From: Streptomyces sp. 11x1
Lineage (GTDB): Bacteria; Actinomycetota; Actinomycetes; Streptomycetales; Streptomycetaceae
Reading direction: 5' to 3'
Length of the DNA: 64,000 bases
Assembly (NCBI RefSeq): GCF_032598905.1
Contig: NZ_CP122458.1
Span: 5,729,001-5,793,000, forward strand
The notes beneath the pieces were generated by a model. The model ran no database searches. It was given only the letters and a program-made list of their open reading frames with translations, and was not told where the DNA came from. Every line of letters starts with the position of its first letter. Positions within the stretch are counted from its first letter, which is position 1. Shown here piece by piece: positions 33,751-42,738 of this stretch. Both the position numbers and the translations under genes were made by a program.

Positions 33751-35019
33751 TCAAGCATGCTTGCGGTCGAGGGAGTTCCTGGACCGCCTGCCGAGCGCCA
33801 GCGAGACGGCCGCGAGGGCGCTGTTGAACGACACCTCCGAGAGCACGCCCGGCGCCGCGACCTGGTCGCCCGCGAGGTACACGCCGTCGCCCCGGTCCAC
33901 GGCCGGGCGGTCGCGCCAGCTGCTGCCGACCGGATCGACGGCGCCCGTACGGCCGTTCGCGATCGCCTCGCGCCGCCAGGTGACGCGGTCCCGCCAGCCG
34001 GGGAAGCCCAGGTCGAGCAGGTGCTCGGCGCGGGCGACACCGTCCGCCCGGGACTCCTGCGGACCGATCGGGAACTGTCCCTGGAGCAGTTGCTCGCCCG
34101 CCGGGGCGAGCGTGCGGTCCTGGGCCGTGAACCGTTCGAGCCAGCCGGGCGCGTCCAGGTCGGAGACCGCGAACGGGTCACCGCGGCGGGTGCTCAGGGC
34201 GAGATCGAGGAGTGCCGTGCGGCCGCTCGGCCAGGTCAGCGAGTCGTCCCCGAGCAGCCGGCGGGCCGCGTCGAGGGAGGTGGCGACGACGATCGGGCCG
34301 GTCCCTGTCCCTGTCCTGGTCCTTGTCCCGGTGCCGGTGCCGGTGCCGGTGCCGGTGAGGACGTCGAGGGAGTCGACGCGGCTGAGGGTCTCCATCCGGA
34401 CGCCGAGGTTCCAGGCGCGGGCCGCCATCCGGTCGATCACGCTCGCCCAGCCGCCGCGCGGGTAGTGCGCCTCCGGGGGCAGCTTCGTCGCGCGGCGCAG
34501 CCGTTCCTGCACGAACGCGGCCGACAGGGAGCCCGGGTCGTGGTGGAACAGCGCCACCGCCGAGTAGTTGGCGGCGGCGCGTGCGGCCTCCTCACCGGCC
34601 TGTTCGGTCGCCCAGGTGAGGAAGTCGACGTCCATCGGCGCGGGTCGGCCCATGTGGCGAGGCCGGAGGAGCTTGAGCATCGCGAACGGCGGGGTCCGGC
34701 GCAGGGCGCCCCTGTGATGCAGGCGCAGGCGGGCGGTCTCCAGGGGCGGGAGGGGCGCGAGCGGTCTGATCAGGTCCCGTTGCGCGAGCCAGGTCCAGTG
34801 CGGGCCGCCTTTGTACAGGGCGTGCGGGCCCTCGTTCGTACGGTACGGGCCCTGCGCGGTCCGCGCCCGGCCTCCGAGGGTGTGGTGCGCCTCGTAGAGG
34901 GCGACCCTCGCGCCCGCCTCGGCGGCGGTGATCGCCGCGGTGAGCCCGGCGAAGCCACCGCCGATGACGGTGAGGGGGGCGGGGGTTTGGGTGTGGACGG
35001 GGGGTCGGGTGGCGTGCAT
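33751..35019 (-). CDS. FAD-dependent phytoene-desaturase-like oxidoreductase
   Basis: The 422-residue flavoprotein begins MHATRPPVHTQTPAPLTVIG with the FAD motif GGGFAGLTAAITAAEAGARV, followed by GGRARTAQGPYR. The C-terminal FAD region is GDGVYLAGDQVAAPGVLSEV. The carotenoid-desaturase/amine-oxidase superfamily is likely, with substrate unknown. An internal run of Gly-Thr/Arg-Thr pairs is encoded by a 6-bp tandem repeat (34298-34357), so the length may vary between strains. The neighbouring genes give no pathway context. Confidence 0.82.
   Translation of the reverse strand: MHATRPPVHTQTPAPLTVIGGGFAGLTAAITAAEAGARVALYEAHHTLGGRARTAQGPYRTNEGPHALYKGGPHWTWLAQRDLIRPLAPLPPLETARLRLHHRGALRRTPPFAMLKLLRPRHMGRPAPMDVDFLTWATEQAGEEAARAAANYSAVALFHHDPGSLSAAFVQERLRRATKLPPEAHYPRGGWASVIDRMAARAWNLGVRMETLSRVDSLDVLTGTGTGTGTGTRTRTGTGTGPIVVATSLDAARRLLGDDSLTWPSGRTALLDLALSTRRGDPFAVSDLDAPGWLERFTAQDRTLAPAGEQLLQGQFPIGPQESRADGVARAEHLLDLGFPGWRDRVTWRREAIANGRTGAVDPVGSSWRDRPAVDRGDGVYLAGDQVAAPGVLSEVSFNSALAAVSLALGRRSRNSLDRKHA
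34298..34357. repeat. Hexanucleotide tandem repeat inside a flavoprotein gene
   Basis: About ten 6-bp units on the plus strand run from diverged forms (CCTGTC, CTGGTC) to four perfect CCGGTG units. They keep the reading frame and add Gly-Thr or Arg-Thr pairs to the protein. Confidence 0.85.
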
Positions 35020-35190
35020 GGGCGGCTCCCTCGGGTCGGTGTGCGGGCGCGCGGTCGTGCGGTCGCGCGGCGGACCGCGGGTACGACGGATCGGGGGCGC
35101 CGGGATGTGACATCGGGCGGGGGTGGGGTCGGGGGCAGGGGGCGGGGCGTGGTCGGCGGGATTGTCAGTGGTGGGGTGCACGATGGGGGG

Positions 35191-35859
35191 ATGGTGAGGG
35201 CGAGGTCGGTGGTGAAGGCGGCGCGGCGGCCGGAGGTGCGGTTGCCGGTGCTGGAGACGTACGCGGGCGGTGAGCTGGAGCCCGACGGGGACTACGACGG
35301 GCTGGAGTTCCGCGAGGAGGACTTCGTCGGGCAGGACGGCGGGGGTGCGCGGTTCATGGACTGCGCGCTGACCGGGTGCGCGCTGGACGAGACGCGGTTG
35401 CACCGGGCGCGGGTGCTCGACTCCGTCCTCACGGGGATGCGGGGCGTCGGGACGGATCTGTCCGAGGCGACGTTGCGGGATGTCGAGGTGCTGGAGGCTC
35501 GGCTCGGTGGGGTGCAGTTGCACGGGGCCGTGCTGGAGCGGGTGCTGGTGCGTGGGGGGAAGATCGACTTCCTGAATCTGCGGGAGGCGCGACTCAAGGA
35601 TGTCGTGTTCGAGGACTGTGTGCTGGTGGAGCCGGACTTCGGGGGTGCGCGGCTGGAGCGGGTCGCGTTTGTGGGGTGTGCCTTGCGGGGGGCGGATCTG
35701 AGTGGGGTGAGTCTGGTGGATGTGGATCTGCGGGAGGCGGCGGTGGTGGAGATCGCTCGGGGGGTGGGGCGGTTGTCGGGGGCCGTGATCAGTGCGGCTC
35801 AGTTGGTGGATCTGGCGCCGGTGTTGGCGGGGGAGATGGGGATTCGGGTGGAGGGGTGA
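35191..35859 (+). CDS. Pentapeptide-repeat protein
   Basis: The 222-residue protein is built of A(D/N)LXX-type repeats through most of its length (GARFMDCALTGCALDETRLH, TDLSEATLRDVEVLEARLGG, GGARLERVAFVGCALRGADL), expected to form a right-handed quadrilateral helix. Some pentapeptide proteins mimic DNA and protect gyrase (Qnr/MfpA type), but many have unknown functions, and no such role can be assigned here. ATG at 35191 is chosen; a GTG at 35194 is also possible given the G-rich stretch just before. Confidence 0.85.
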   Translation: MVRARSVVKAARRPEVRLPVLETYAGGELEPDGDYDGLEFREEDFVGQDGGGARFMDCALTGCALDETRLHRARVLDSVLTGMRGVGTDLSEATLRDVEVLEARLGGVQLHGAVLERVLVRGGKIDFLNLREARLKDVVFEDCVLVEPDFGGARLERVAFVGCALRGADLSGVSLVDVDLREAAVVEIARGVGRLSGAVISAAQLVDLAPVLAGEMGIRVEG

Positions 35860-35920
35860 GGGGGGTGCGGGGCGCCTGATAGCTCGGGGGTTCGGGTGCG
35901 TTGGCGGGTGCGGGTCGGGT

Positions 35921-36053
35921 GGGGCTTCTCGCGCAGTTCCCCGCGCCCCTGAAAGGGCCGCAGGCCCTGACGGGCCCACGGCCCTTTCGGGCCGAAAAAG
36001 CAGGGGCGTAGCCCCGCTTTTTCAGGGGCGCGGGGAACTGCGCGAGAAGCCCC
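35921..36053. repeat. Dispersed palindromic repeat, full copy with perfect 34-bp arms
   Basis: The left arm 35921-35954 (GGGGCTTCTCGCGCAGTTCC ...) and right arm 36020-36053 are perfect inverted copies of 34 bp, separated by 65 bases with further internal pairing. It lies between two convergent genes. Related copies lie at 53292, 55903, 57280, 58875 and 61664. Confidence 0.9.
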
Positions 36054-36088
36054 ACGCACCCGCGGACGAACGACGCGCCCCTTGATCC

Positions 36089-36589
36089 CTACGGCACCCT
36101 CGGGAACCGCGCCTGCAGCGTCCAGATCGCCGGATTCTCGGCCAGCGCGTCGTGCAGATCGCACAGGTCGGCGATGACGTCGTGGAGGAAGTCGCGGGCC
36201 TCGCGGCGGAGTTCGGCGTGGGAGAAGGTGAGCGGGGCCTCCTCCGCCGGCATCCAGTCGGCCTCGACGTCCACCCACCCGAAGCGGCGCTCGAAGAGCA
36301 TCCGGTCCGTGGACTCGGTGAAGTCGAGTTCCGCGTGCTGGGGCCGGGAGGCGCGGGACCCCGCCGGGTCCTGGTCGAGCTGTTCCACGATGTCGCACAG
36401 CGCCCACGCGAAGTCCAGCACCGGCACCCATCCCCAGGCTGTGGACAGCTCCCGGTCCGCCTTGGTGTCGGCGAGGTACACGTCACCGCAGAACAGGTCG
36501 TGCCGCAGCGCGTACACGTCCGCGCGCCGGTAGTCCGTCTGCGGCGGGTCCGGGAAGCGGTTGGAGAGGGCGTAGCCGATGTCGAGCAC
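36089..36589 (-). CDS. Hypothetical protein
   Basis: The 166-residue soluble protein starts at GTG 36589. It is acidic and tryptophan-rich (WGWVPVLDFAWALCDIVEQL; RFGWVDVEADWMPAEEAPLT) with C-terminal helices (RREARDFLHDVIADLCDLHD). The arrangement resembles small conserved Streptomyces proteins of unknown function. It diverges from the M1 peptidase gene, the starts being 37 bases apart. No function can be given. Confidence 0.72.
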   Translation of the reverse strand: MLDIGYALSNRFPDPPQTDYRRADVYALRHDLFCGDVYLADTKADRELSTAWGWVPVLDFAWALCDIVEQLDQDPAGSRASRPQHAELDFTESTDRMLFERRFGWVDVEADWMPAEEAPLTFSHAELRREARDFLHDVIADLCDLHDALAENPAIWTLQARFPRVP

Positions 36590-36626
36590 GTAGGCGATGG
36601 TGTCATGTCCTCATAGGATCGCCGAC

Positions 36627-38096
36627 GTGTCCCGATCCGCACCGGTTGTCCCGGCCGCCGCCCTGCTCACCGTCGCGCTGGCTCTGACTCTCACTTCGTG
36701 CACCGGGGGCGGGGGCGGCGGCGGGGCCGGGGCGGCCCCGGGCTCCGCCGGTCTCCGGGACCCCTACTTCCCCCGGCTCGGCAACGGCGGCTACGACGCC
36801 GGCCACTACGCCCTCACCCTCGCCTACGACCCCGAGGCGGACGCCCCGCTGCGCGGCACCGCCGTCATCACCGCACGGGCCACACGGCACCTCGCCTCCT
36901 TCAACCTCGACCTCAAGGGGCTGGACGTCGAGTCCGTCGCCGTCGACGGTGTGACGGCGCGGTGGAAGCGGGCCGGGCAGGAGCTGACCGTCACCCCCGC
37001 GGACGCCGGTCTCGACGAGGGGAAGACGTTCCGTACGACCGTGCGCTACTCCGGCGCCCCGCAGACGCTCACCGATCCCGACGGCTCCCGCGAGGGCTGG
37101 CTGCCCACCGCCGACGGCGCCCTCGCGCTCGGCGAACCGGCGGGCTCGATGACCTGGTTCCCCGGCAACCACCACCCCTCCGACAAGGCCGCCTACGACC
37201 TCACGGTCACCGTCCCCGAGGGCCTGCACGCCGTCTCCAACGGGGAGTTGCGGCGCGAGTCCACCGAGGACGGCCGTACGACCTTCTCCTGGCGCACCGC
37301 CGAACCGATGGCGAGCTATGTGGCCACGCTGGCGATCGGCACGTACGAGATCCGGCGCTCGACGGCGGGCGGGGGAGAAGGAGAGGGCTCGGGGCGGCTT
37401 CCCGTGTACGTCGCCGTCGATCCTTCCCAGGCCGAGGACAGCCGTGCCGTGCTCGGGCGGATTCCCGAGGTCGTCGCATGGGCGGAGAGGTACTTCGGTC
37501 CGTATCCCTTCTCCTCGACCGGGGCGATCGTCGACAGGCCGGAGGACTCGGCGTACGCGCTGGAGACCCAGAACCGGCCCGTCTTTCCCGGTGCCCCCGA
37601 CCTCTCCCTCCTCGTCCACGAACTGGCCCACCAGTGGTACGGCGACTCCGTCACCCCGAAGAGCTGGCGGGACATGTGGCTCAACGAGGGGTTCGCGACG
37701 TACGCCGAGTGGCTGTGGGAGGGGGACCACGGCGGTGACAGCGCCCAGGAGACCTTTGACGCGCTGTACGAGGGTGACTACTTCCCGGACGCCGCCTCGA
37801 ACGAGGCCGTCTGGGACTTCCCGCCCGCGCGCCCGCCGAGCGCCGCCCGGATCTCCGACAGCCCGGTGTACGAACGCGGCGCCATGGTCCTGCACCAGGT
37901 CCGCGAGGCCGTCGGCGACGACGCCTTCTTCGAGCTGATCCGGGGCTGGGCGGCCGTGCACCGCCACGGCAACGCGGACACGGCCGACTTCACGGCGTAT
38001 GCGGAGAAGTTCGCGGAGGAGGCGGCGCCGGGCGCGGATCTGACGCCGGTCTGGGACGACTGGCTGTACGGCGACGGAAAGCCTCCGCTGGCTTGA
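36627..38096 (+). CDS. Secreted M1-family (aminopeptidase N-like) lipoprotein
   Basis: The 489-residue protein begins at GTG 36627 with a lipoprotein signal (VSRSAPVVPAAALLTVALAL ending LTSC), then a glycine-rich linker. The M1 zinc site is LLVHELAHQWYGD (HExxH) and the downstream WLNEGFATYAEW, whose Glu is the third ligand. The exopeptidase-type substrate motif is degenerate, as in several actinobacterial M1 lipoproteins. An N-terminal beta-sandwich precedes the catalytic domain. It acts outside the membrane on peptides, and no partner gene is nearby. Confidence 0.9.
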   Translation: MSRSAPVVPAAALLTVALALTLTSCTGGGGGGGAGAAPGSAGLRDPYFPRLGNGGYDAGHYALTLAYDPEADAPLRGTAVITARATRHLASFNLDLKGLDVESVAVDGVTARWKRAGQELTVTPADAGLDEGKTFRTTVRYSGAPQTLTDPDGSREGWLPTADGALALGEPAGSMTWFPGNHHPSDKAAYDLTVTVPEGLHAVSNGELRRESTEDGRTTFSWRTAEPMASYVATLAIGTYEIRRSTAGGGEGEGSGRLPVYVAVDPSQAEDSRAVLGRIPEVVAWAERYFGPYPFSSTGAIVDRPEDSAYALETQNRPVFPGAPDLSLLVHELAHQWYGDSVTPKSWRDMWLNEGFATYAEWLWEGDHGGDSAQETFDALYEGDYFPDAASNEAVWDFPPARPPSAARISDSPVYERGAMVLHQVREAVGDDAFFELIRGWAAVHRHGNADTADFTAYAEKFAEEAAPGADLTPVWDDWLYGDGKPPLA

Positions 38097-38365
38097 TCCC
38101 ATCGCCGTGACCGTGCGCCCGCTTTCGCGTGATCCGATTCCGCCGAGGTCAGGCGGGACCGCGGTGAGAGCTGGAGGATTCCCGTCCGTTTCTATGCCGC
38201 CTATTCGTGGCGAAATTACTTCACTCGCGATGTTCGGGGGCAGGCCGAAAACCGATGGCGTGATCGATGGGGCAACTTGTCGTTGCGTGCACGGAATCTG
38301 GTGGAAACAATTTTTCGTGAGGCTTGCGTGTGCTCTCCTGTGCTGTCTCTGGGTGAAGGTGAGGT

Positions 38366-38992
38366 ATGGAGACGCTCCGCATATCCGGTGACGAGAAACG
38401 TGCGCTGATCTCGCTCATGGGGGACGAATCGCAACGTTCCTTGAAGCTCGGCACCTTGGGTCCCGAGGGGACCAGCAGTGAGTACGTGGCCCGGCTGATG
38501 ACACGATTATTCGGTGACCGAGGATGCTTCGGAATAGTTCTTGAAGAGACCTTCGAGCACTGTATGGACGCGCTCACCGAGGGGCGTATTGATCTCGCGC
38601 TGGTGCCGCACGCCTACGCCGGTATCAACGCCTTCTACATGAATCCGCTGCTGGAGCCGTCGATCGTGTTCCGTGGGAGTACGCCGGAATACGGACTGGC
38701 CGCGCGGTCCGACTTCGCCTTTCGTGAGGAACTGCTCTTCACCGACACTGTGGTGACCCATCCGGCCCCCATTCCGCTCCTGGAGTACTACTTCGACCGG
38801 CCCGTGAAGCTGGTCACGACGACCTCCACGAGTCAGGCGGCCGGCCAGGTGGCCGACGGTCTCTACAACATCGCCATCACCAATGAACAGGCGGCGAGAC
38901 AGCACAATCTCAAGTTCGTCTACCGGTTCTCACCGATCCCCATGACGTGGACCGTCTTCTCGAAAAGAATCGAAAAGGAAGGACCGCGATGA
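38366..38992 (+). CDS. bacA: BacA-type prephenate decarboxylase
   Basis: The 208-residue protein matches Bacillus BacA: GTLGPEGTSSEYVA, LVPHAYAGINAFYMNP, EYGLAARSDFAFREELLF, PLLEYYFDRPVKLV, and the C-terminal FSPIPMTWTVF. BacA carries out non-aromatising decarboxylation of prephenate to a dihydro-hydroxyphenylpyruvate, the first step to anticapsin/bacilysin. It resembles prephenate dehydratases but lacks their TRF catalytic motif. ATG at 38366 has GAAGGTGAGG upstream; ATG at 38417 is an alternative. The 269-base gap upstream is relatively AT-rich and probably holds the operon promoter. It overlaps bacB by ATGA. Confidence 0.9.
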   Translation: METLRISGDEKRALISLMGDESQRSLKLGTLGPEGTSSEYVARLMTRLFGDRGCFGIVLEETFEHCMDALTEGRIDLALVPHAYAGINAFYMNPLLEPSIVFRGSTPEYGLAARSDFAFREELLFTDTVVTHPAPIPLLEYYFDRPVKLVTTTSTSQAAGQVADGLYNIAITNEQAARQHNLKFVYRFSPIPMTWTVFSKRIEKEGPR

Positions 38993-39666
38993 CCACGCAC
39001 GTGTATGAGCGCCCCTATTTCCCCGACTCCGCCGTGGTGTTCCACGACAACGGGATCCGGATGGAGTCCTACCGGCGCGGCGACACGGAGGTACTGGTGT
39101 CGTACCTCCCGCCCGGTGCCGTCGTGGCACCCCACTCCCACAGGGAAGCCCAGGTGGGGATGGTCGTCAGGGGCGAACTCTCCATGACGGTCGGCGGGGT
39201 GACCAGGCTGATGCGGGCCGAGAAGGACGTGTACATCGCCCCTTCCCATGTAGAGCACTCCGCGGTGAACCCGACCTCGGAGGAGACCGTCGCACTCGAC
39301 ATCAAACGCTACAAACCGGGCGAGAACTACACCGCGCCGAGCGAGTACTTCCTCGGGCCGATCGAGTCGCGCAAGTTCGTCGGAATGGACGTCACGTTCT
39401 TTCTGGAGAACTGGATCGAGCTGATGATCGCCGACATTCCGGGCGGCGGGGAGATGCCGTACCACAAGCACTCCCACGAACAGATCGGGATCTGCCTGGA
39501 AGGCCGCTACGACATGACGGTGGAGGAGACGACCCACGAACTCGTCTTCGGCGCCACCTACTTCTGCGAGAGCCAGGAGGGGCATGGGGCCGCGAATCCG
39601 CACGAGAGTGTGGCCCGCTCCCTGAACATCTTCATTCCGCCCCGGTACCACCGGGTCCCCAAGTAG
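38989..39666 (+). CDS. bacB: BacB-type double-cupin isomerase
   Basis: The 225-residue protein has two cupin domains: PPGAVVAPHSHREAQVGMVV with the metal-binding His pair and Glu, and GGGEMPYHKHSHEQIGICLE in the second. This matches BacB, which isomerises the exocyclic double bond of dihydro-hydroxyphenylpyruvate to the endocyclic isomer in bacilysin assembly. ATG 38989 overlaps the bacA stop. The order A-B is that of Bacillus. Confidence 0.9.
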   Translation: MTTHVYERPYFPDSAVVFHDNGIRMESYRRGDTEVLVSYLPPGAVVAPHSHREAQVGMVVRGELSMTVGGVTRLMRAEKDVYIAPSHVEHSAVNPTSEETVALDIKRYKPGENYTAPSEYFLGPIESRKFVGMDVTFFLENWIELMIADIPGGGEMPYHKHSHEQIGICLEGRYDMTVEETTHELVFGATYFCESQEGHGAANPHESVARSLNIFIPPRYHRVPK

Positions 39667-39686
39667 ACGGACGGCAGAGGAGATCG

Positions 39687-40457
39687 GTGGCGCGCGTAGC
39701 GATCGTGCTGGGGGCCGGCAGCGGTATCGGACGGGCGACCGCGCTGCGGCTGCTCTCCGGGGGCTGCACGACGGTCCTCAGCGCCCGCGGCCGGGACGCG
39801 CTGGAGAAGGTGGCGCGGGAATCCGGCGTCGAACGGAACACCTATGTCGTTCCGGGTGACATCACTTCGCCGGAATTCCGTGCCGAACTCGTGGAGAAGG
39901 TGGAACAACGATTCGGCCGGATCGATGTCCTGGTCAACAACGGGCCCGGCCCGGCGCCCGGCCCGTTCGACGGGGTGCGGGTGAACGACGACGTATGTGC
40001 CGCGATGCATCAGAAACTCGTTCCGTATCTGGATCTCATCGGATCCGTCGCGCCCGTGATGACGAGAAACGAATTCGGCAGGATCATCAATGTCGTCGGC
40101 AACATCGGTAGGGAACCCCTGCCGGGAATGTTCCTCTCCGGTCTGGTCAACGCGGCCATGGCGAACGCCGGGAAATATCTGGCGAGCCAGTACGCCGCGC
40201 ACAACATCACGGTGAACTGCGTGCACCCCGGGACCATCCGGACCCCGCGCTACGACCAGGCCGTCCGGCACCTGAGCCGGGACGGCGGTCTCCCGGAGCC
40301 CGAGGTCGAGGACCGTCTCGTACGGGCGGTCCCCATGAACCGGCCGGGACAGGCCGACGAGGTCGCGGCCCTCATCGGATTCCTGGCCTCCGACGAGGCG
40401 TCCTACATCACCGGCCAGCAGATCTCGGCCGACGGCGGTCAGTTGAAGAGTGTGTGA
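39687..40457 (+). CDS. bacG: BacG-type short-chain reductase
   Basis: The 256-residue SDR has the dinucleotide motif VAIVLGAGSGIGRATALRLL. The usual active-site Tyr-x-x-x-Lys region is not canonical (LSGLVNAAMANAGKYLASQY). The end LASDEASYITGQQISADGGQ is close to B. subtilis BacG (YwfH; ASEEASYITGQQISADGGSM). BacG reduces the ring of the endocyclic isomer to the tetrahydro-hydroxyphenylpyruvate precursor of tetrahydrotyrosine. GTG at 39687 follows GAGGAG. In Bacillus bacG lies at the end of the operon; here it is third. Confidence 0.88.
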   Translation: MARVAIVLGAGSGIGRATALRLLSGGCTTVLSARGRDALEKVARESGVERNTYVVPGDITSPEFRAELVEKVEQRFGRIDVLVNNGPGPAPGPFDGVRVNDDVCAAMHQKLVPYLDLIGSVAPVMTRNEFGRIINVVGNIGREPLPGMFLSGLVNAAMANAGKYLASQYAAHNITVNCVHPGTIRTPRYDQAVRHLSRDGGLPEPEVEDRLVRAVPMNRPGQADEVAALIGFLASDEASYITGQQISADGGQLKSV

Positions 40458-40471
40458 GGAGGGACCGAGTC

Positions 40472-41221
40472 TTGTTCGAGGACAAAGTAGTCGTGGTCAC
40501 CGGTGCCGCGTCGGGGATCGGGAAGCGGACGGCGGTGGAGTTCGCCCGGCAGGGCGCCACGGTCGTCGTGGCGGACGTCGACGGGACGAACGGACCCGAG
40601 GTCGTCGCCAAGCTGACCAGCGACGGGCACCGCGCGGTCTTCGTCCGGGCGGACCTGACCGCCGAGGCGGACTGCGAGCACCTGATCGGCGTCGCCGCGG
40701 AGCGGACCGGCCGGGTGGACGTCCTGGTCAACAACGTCGGCATCGAGATATCCACCCCGATCCACGAGATGCCGGTGTCCGAGTGGGACCGGCTGTTCGA
40801 CACCAATCTGAAGAGCATGTTCCTGTGCTCCAAGTACGCGCTGCGCCCGATGATGGCGGCGCAGAGCGGGGCGATCGTGAACGTCTGCTCGGTCAGCGGG
40901 CTGGTGGCCTGGCCCGGTATCGCCGCGTACAACACCACCAAGGGCGGTGTCCTGATGCTCACGAAGTCCCTGGCCGTCGAGTACGCGCGCCACGGCATCC
41001 GGGCCAACTGCGTCTGCCCCAGCATCATCGACACGCCCATGACGGACGCGTCCATCGGTCACGACGCCACCGTCAAGGAGGCGAAGGCGAAGCTGAATCC
41101 GGTCGGCCGTCTGGGCACGCCCGAGGACGTCGCGAACGCGATCCTCTTCCTCGCCTCGGACCGGTCGTCCTTCATCACCGGCGCCGCGCTCACCGTGGAC
41201 GGCGGCTACACGGCCGTCTGA
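40472..41221 (+). CDS. bacC: BacC-type short-chain dehydrogenase
   Basis: The 249-residue SDR reads FEDKVVVVTGAASGIGK, VDVLVNNVGIEISTPIHEMP, CSVSGLVAWPGIAAYNTTKG (Tyr and Lys of the YxxxK motif) and INTGAALTVDGGYTAV-like end. It matches Bacillus BacC, NAD-dependent dihydroanticapsin dehydrogenase, the step that makes the ketone of anticapsin. TTG at 40472 is preferred because TGAGGAGG is 9 bases upstream; GTG at 40454 overlaps the bacG stop and is the alternative. Confidence 0.88.
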   Translation: MFEDKVVVVTGAASGIGKRTAVEFARQGATVVVADVDGTNGPEVVAKLTSDGHRAVFVRADLTAEADCEHLIGVAAERTGRVDVLVNNVGIEISTPIHEMPVSEWDRLFDTNLKSMFLCSKYALRPMMAAQSGAIVNVCSVSGLVAWPGIAAYNTTKGGVLMLTKSLAVEYARHGIRANCVCPSIIDTPMTDASIGHDATVKEAKAKLNPVGRLGTPEDVANAILFLASDRSSFITGAALTVDGGYTAV

Positions 41222-41319
41222 GCGGGCCGCGGGAAGCGCCACAGGGAAGCAGACGAGCAAGAGCGAGTGAGCAACAGCAAGTGAGCAACAGCGCACGTGG
41301 GCGGGAAAGGTTGGCTGGA

Positions 41320-42738
41320 GTGGCGGATCGCTTGGACGGCGGGCAGCGCGCGGCGGGGTTCCCCCTGCTGACGGTCCTCGCACTCATGGCGGGGATCTTC
41401 GCCGTCGGCTCGGAGGAGCTGGTGGTCTCCCCGCTGCTCCCGGACATGTCGGAGTCGTTCGACACCTCGGTCGCCGTGATGGGGCTGTCGGTCAGCGTCT
41501 ACGGGGTCTGTACGGCGATCGGCGCCCTGATCTTCGCCCCGCTCGGGGACCGCGTGTCCCGGCGGGTCGGACTGGTGACCGGGATGACGGTGTTCGTCCT
41601 GGGCACGCTGCTGTGCGCGTCCGCCGGTTCCCTGGGCGTGTTCTTCGCCGGGCGGGCGCTGGCCGGTCTGGCCACGGGCGCGTTCGTACCGACCGCGTAC
41701 GCGTTCGTCGGCGACCAGATCCCGTACCGGCACCGGGCCAGGGCCATGGGCATCGTCGTGTCGAGCTGGTCGCTCTCCCTCGTTCTGGGCGTGCCCACGG
41801 GGGACTTCGTCGGACAGCGGGTCGGCTGGCGGTGGACCTTCGGGCTGCTCTGCGTGCTGGGCGTCCTCGTGATCGGCGTGCTGTTCCGGGCCGGCGGACG
41901 CGCCCGCCCCGAGCCCGCCGGCCCGCAGGGCACACCGGACGACGCCACGCGGACACCGGACGGCGCCGTGCGGACGGACGACGCCGTGGGAACAGCTGCG
42001 CGGCAGGGCGACGGCGGCTGGAGCCGCTCGGTCGTCCAGGCCTTCCGCGCGCCGAAGGTGCTGGTGTACGTCCTGGCGACGTTCCTCAACATGCTCGGCT
42101 TCTACGGCATGTACACGTACCTCGGCAGCGCGCTGCAGTACCGGTTCGGCGACGAGAGCTCCTCGACCTCTCTGATGATCCTGCTGTACGGCCTCGGCTT
42201 CGCGACGAGCTTCGTCACCGGGAAGTGGGCCGACGACCTCGGCAAGGAGCGCGTGCTCGTCGGGCTGCTGGCCGGCCTGGTCCCGGCGCTGGCCGTGATC
42301 CCGCTGGTCGACCATCTCACCCCGCTGCTGGTGCTCTGCCTCTTCCTGTGGGGAGCGATGCAGAGCCTGGTCGTCACCTTGCTGAGCACCCTGCTGAGTG
42401 AGTGCTCGCCGGCCCACCGAGGGACGATCCTCGCCTTCTACACCCTCGCGACCAACCTGGCGGTGGCCCTGGGCGCCGCCCTGCTCGGCCCGCTGTTCAC
42501 CGAGTACGGCTTCTCCGCCGTCGGCTTCGTCTGCGCGGGCATCACACTCGCCGCCTGCGGCCTGAGCCAGTGGGCGCGCGGTCGGGACACCGAAACCCCC
42601 ACCGGAACCGACCGGCCCGAGCCCGGAGCCGAGCCCGTCACCGAGGACCGCCGTGGGGCAGTGACCGAGGACCGTCGCGTGGCAGTGACCGAGGACCGCC
42701 GTCCGGAAGCGGCCGCCGACCGTGAGGACCGGCCATGA
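41320..42738 (+). CDS. bacE: BacE-type MFS efflux transporter
   Basis: The 472-residue protein has about twelve membrane helices of the drug-efflux MFS type (GFPLLTVLALMAGIFAVGSE; motif A FAPLGDRVSRRVG; VLATFLNMLGFYGMYTYLGS), a central cytoplasmic loop of about 45 residues rich in Asp/Ala, and a C-terminal tail with three VTEDRR-type repeats. In Bacillus BacE exports bacilysin and gives self-protection; the same is inferred here. GTG at 41320 (AAAGG upstream) is preferred over GTG 41281, which lies in a short direct repeat. The stop overlaps bacF (ATGA). Confidence 0.87.
   Translation: MADRLDGGQRAAGFPLLTVLALMAGIFAVGSEELVVSPLLPDMSESFDTSVAVMGLSVSVYGVCTAIGALIFAPLGDRVSRRVGLVTGMTVFVLGTLLCASAGSLGVFFAGRALAGLATGAFVPTAYAFVGDQIPYRHRARAMGIVVSSWSLSLVLGVPTGDFVGQRVGWRWTFGLLCVLGVLVIGVLFRAGGRARPEPAGPQGTPDDATRTPDGAVRTDDAVGTAARQGDGGWSRSVVQAFRAPKVLVYVLATFLNMLGFYGMYTYLGSALQYRFGDESSSTSLMILLYGLGFATSFVTGKWADDLGKERVLVGLLAGLVPALAVIPLVDHLTPLLVLCLFLWGAMQSLVVTLLSTLLSECSPAHRGTILAFYTLATNLAVALGAALLGPLFTEYGFSAVGFVCAGITLAACGLSQWARGRDTETPTGTDRPEPGAEPVTEDRRGAVTEDRRVAVTEDRRPEAAADREDRP
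42640..42717 (+). repeat. 24-bp tandem repeat encoding the BacE tail
   Basis: About three units of GTGACCGAGGACCGCCGT plus 6 bases give VTEDRRGA-VTEDRRVA-VTEDRRPE at the transporter C-terminus. Confidence 0.8.

Noticed and set aside
30161..33754. A 1197-codon open frame on the minus strand
   Set aside because: It only joins the real kinase (30161-31039), antisense of the DAO gene and the oxidoreductase; GC-rich third positions keep it open.
38366..38992. bacA read as a prephenate dehydratase (PheA)
   Set aside because: It lacks the TRF catalytic motif and ACT domain and is followed by bacB/G/C/E/F matches.
40450..42738. A 762-codon frame covering bacC and bacE
   Set aside because: Its first 290 codons are arginine/glycine-rich shadow of bacC; the transporter starts at 41320.
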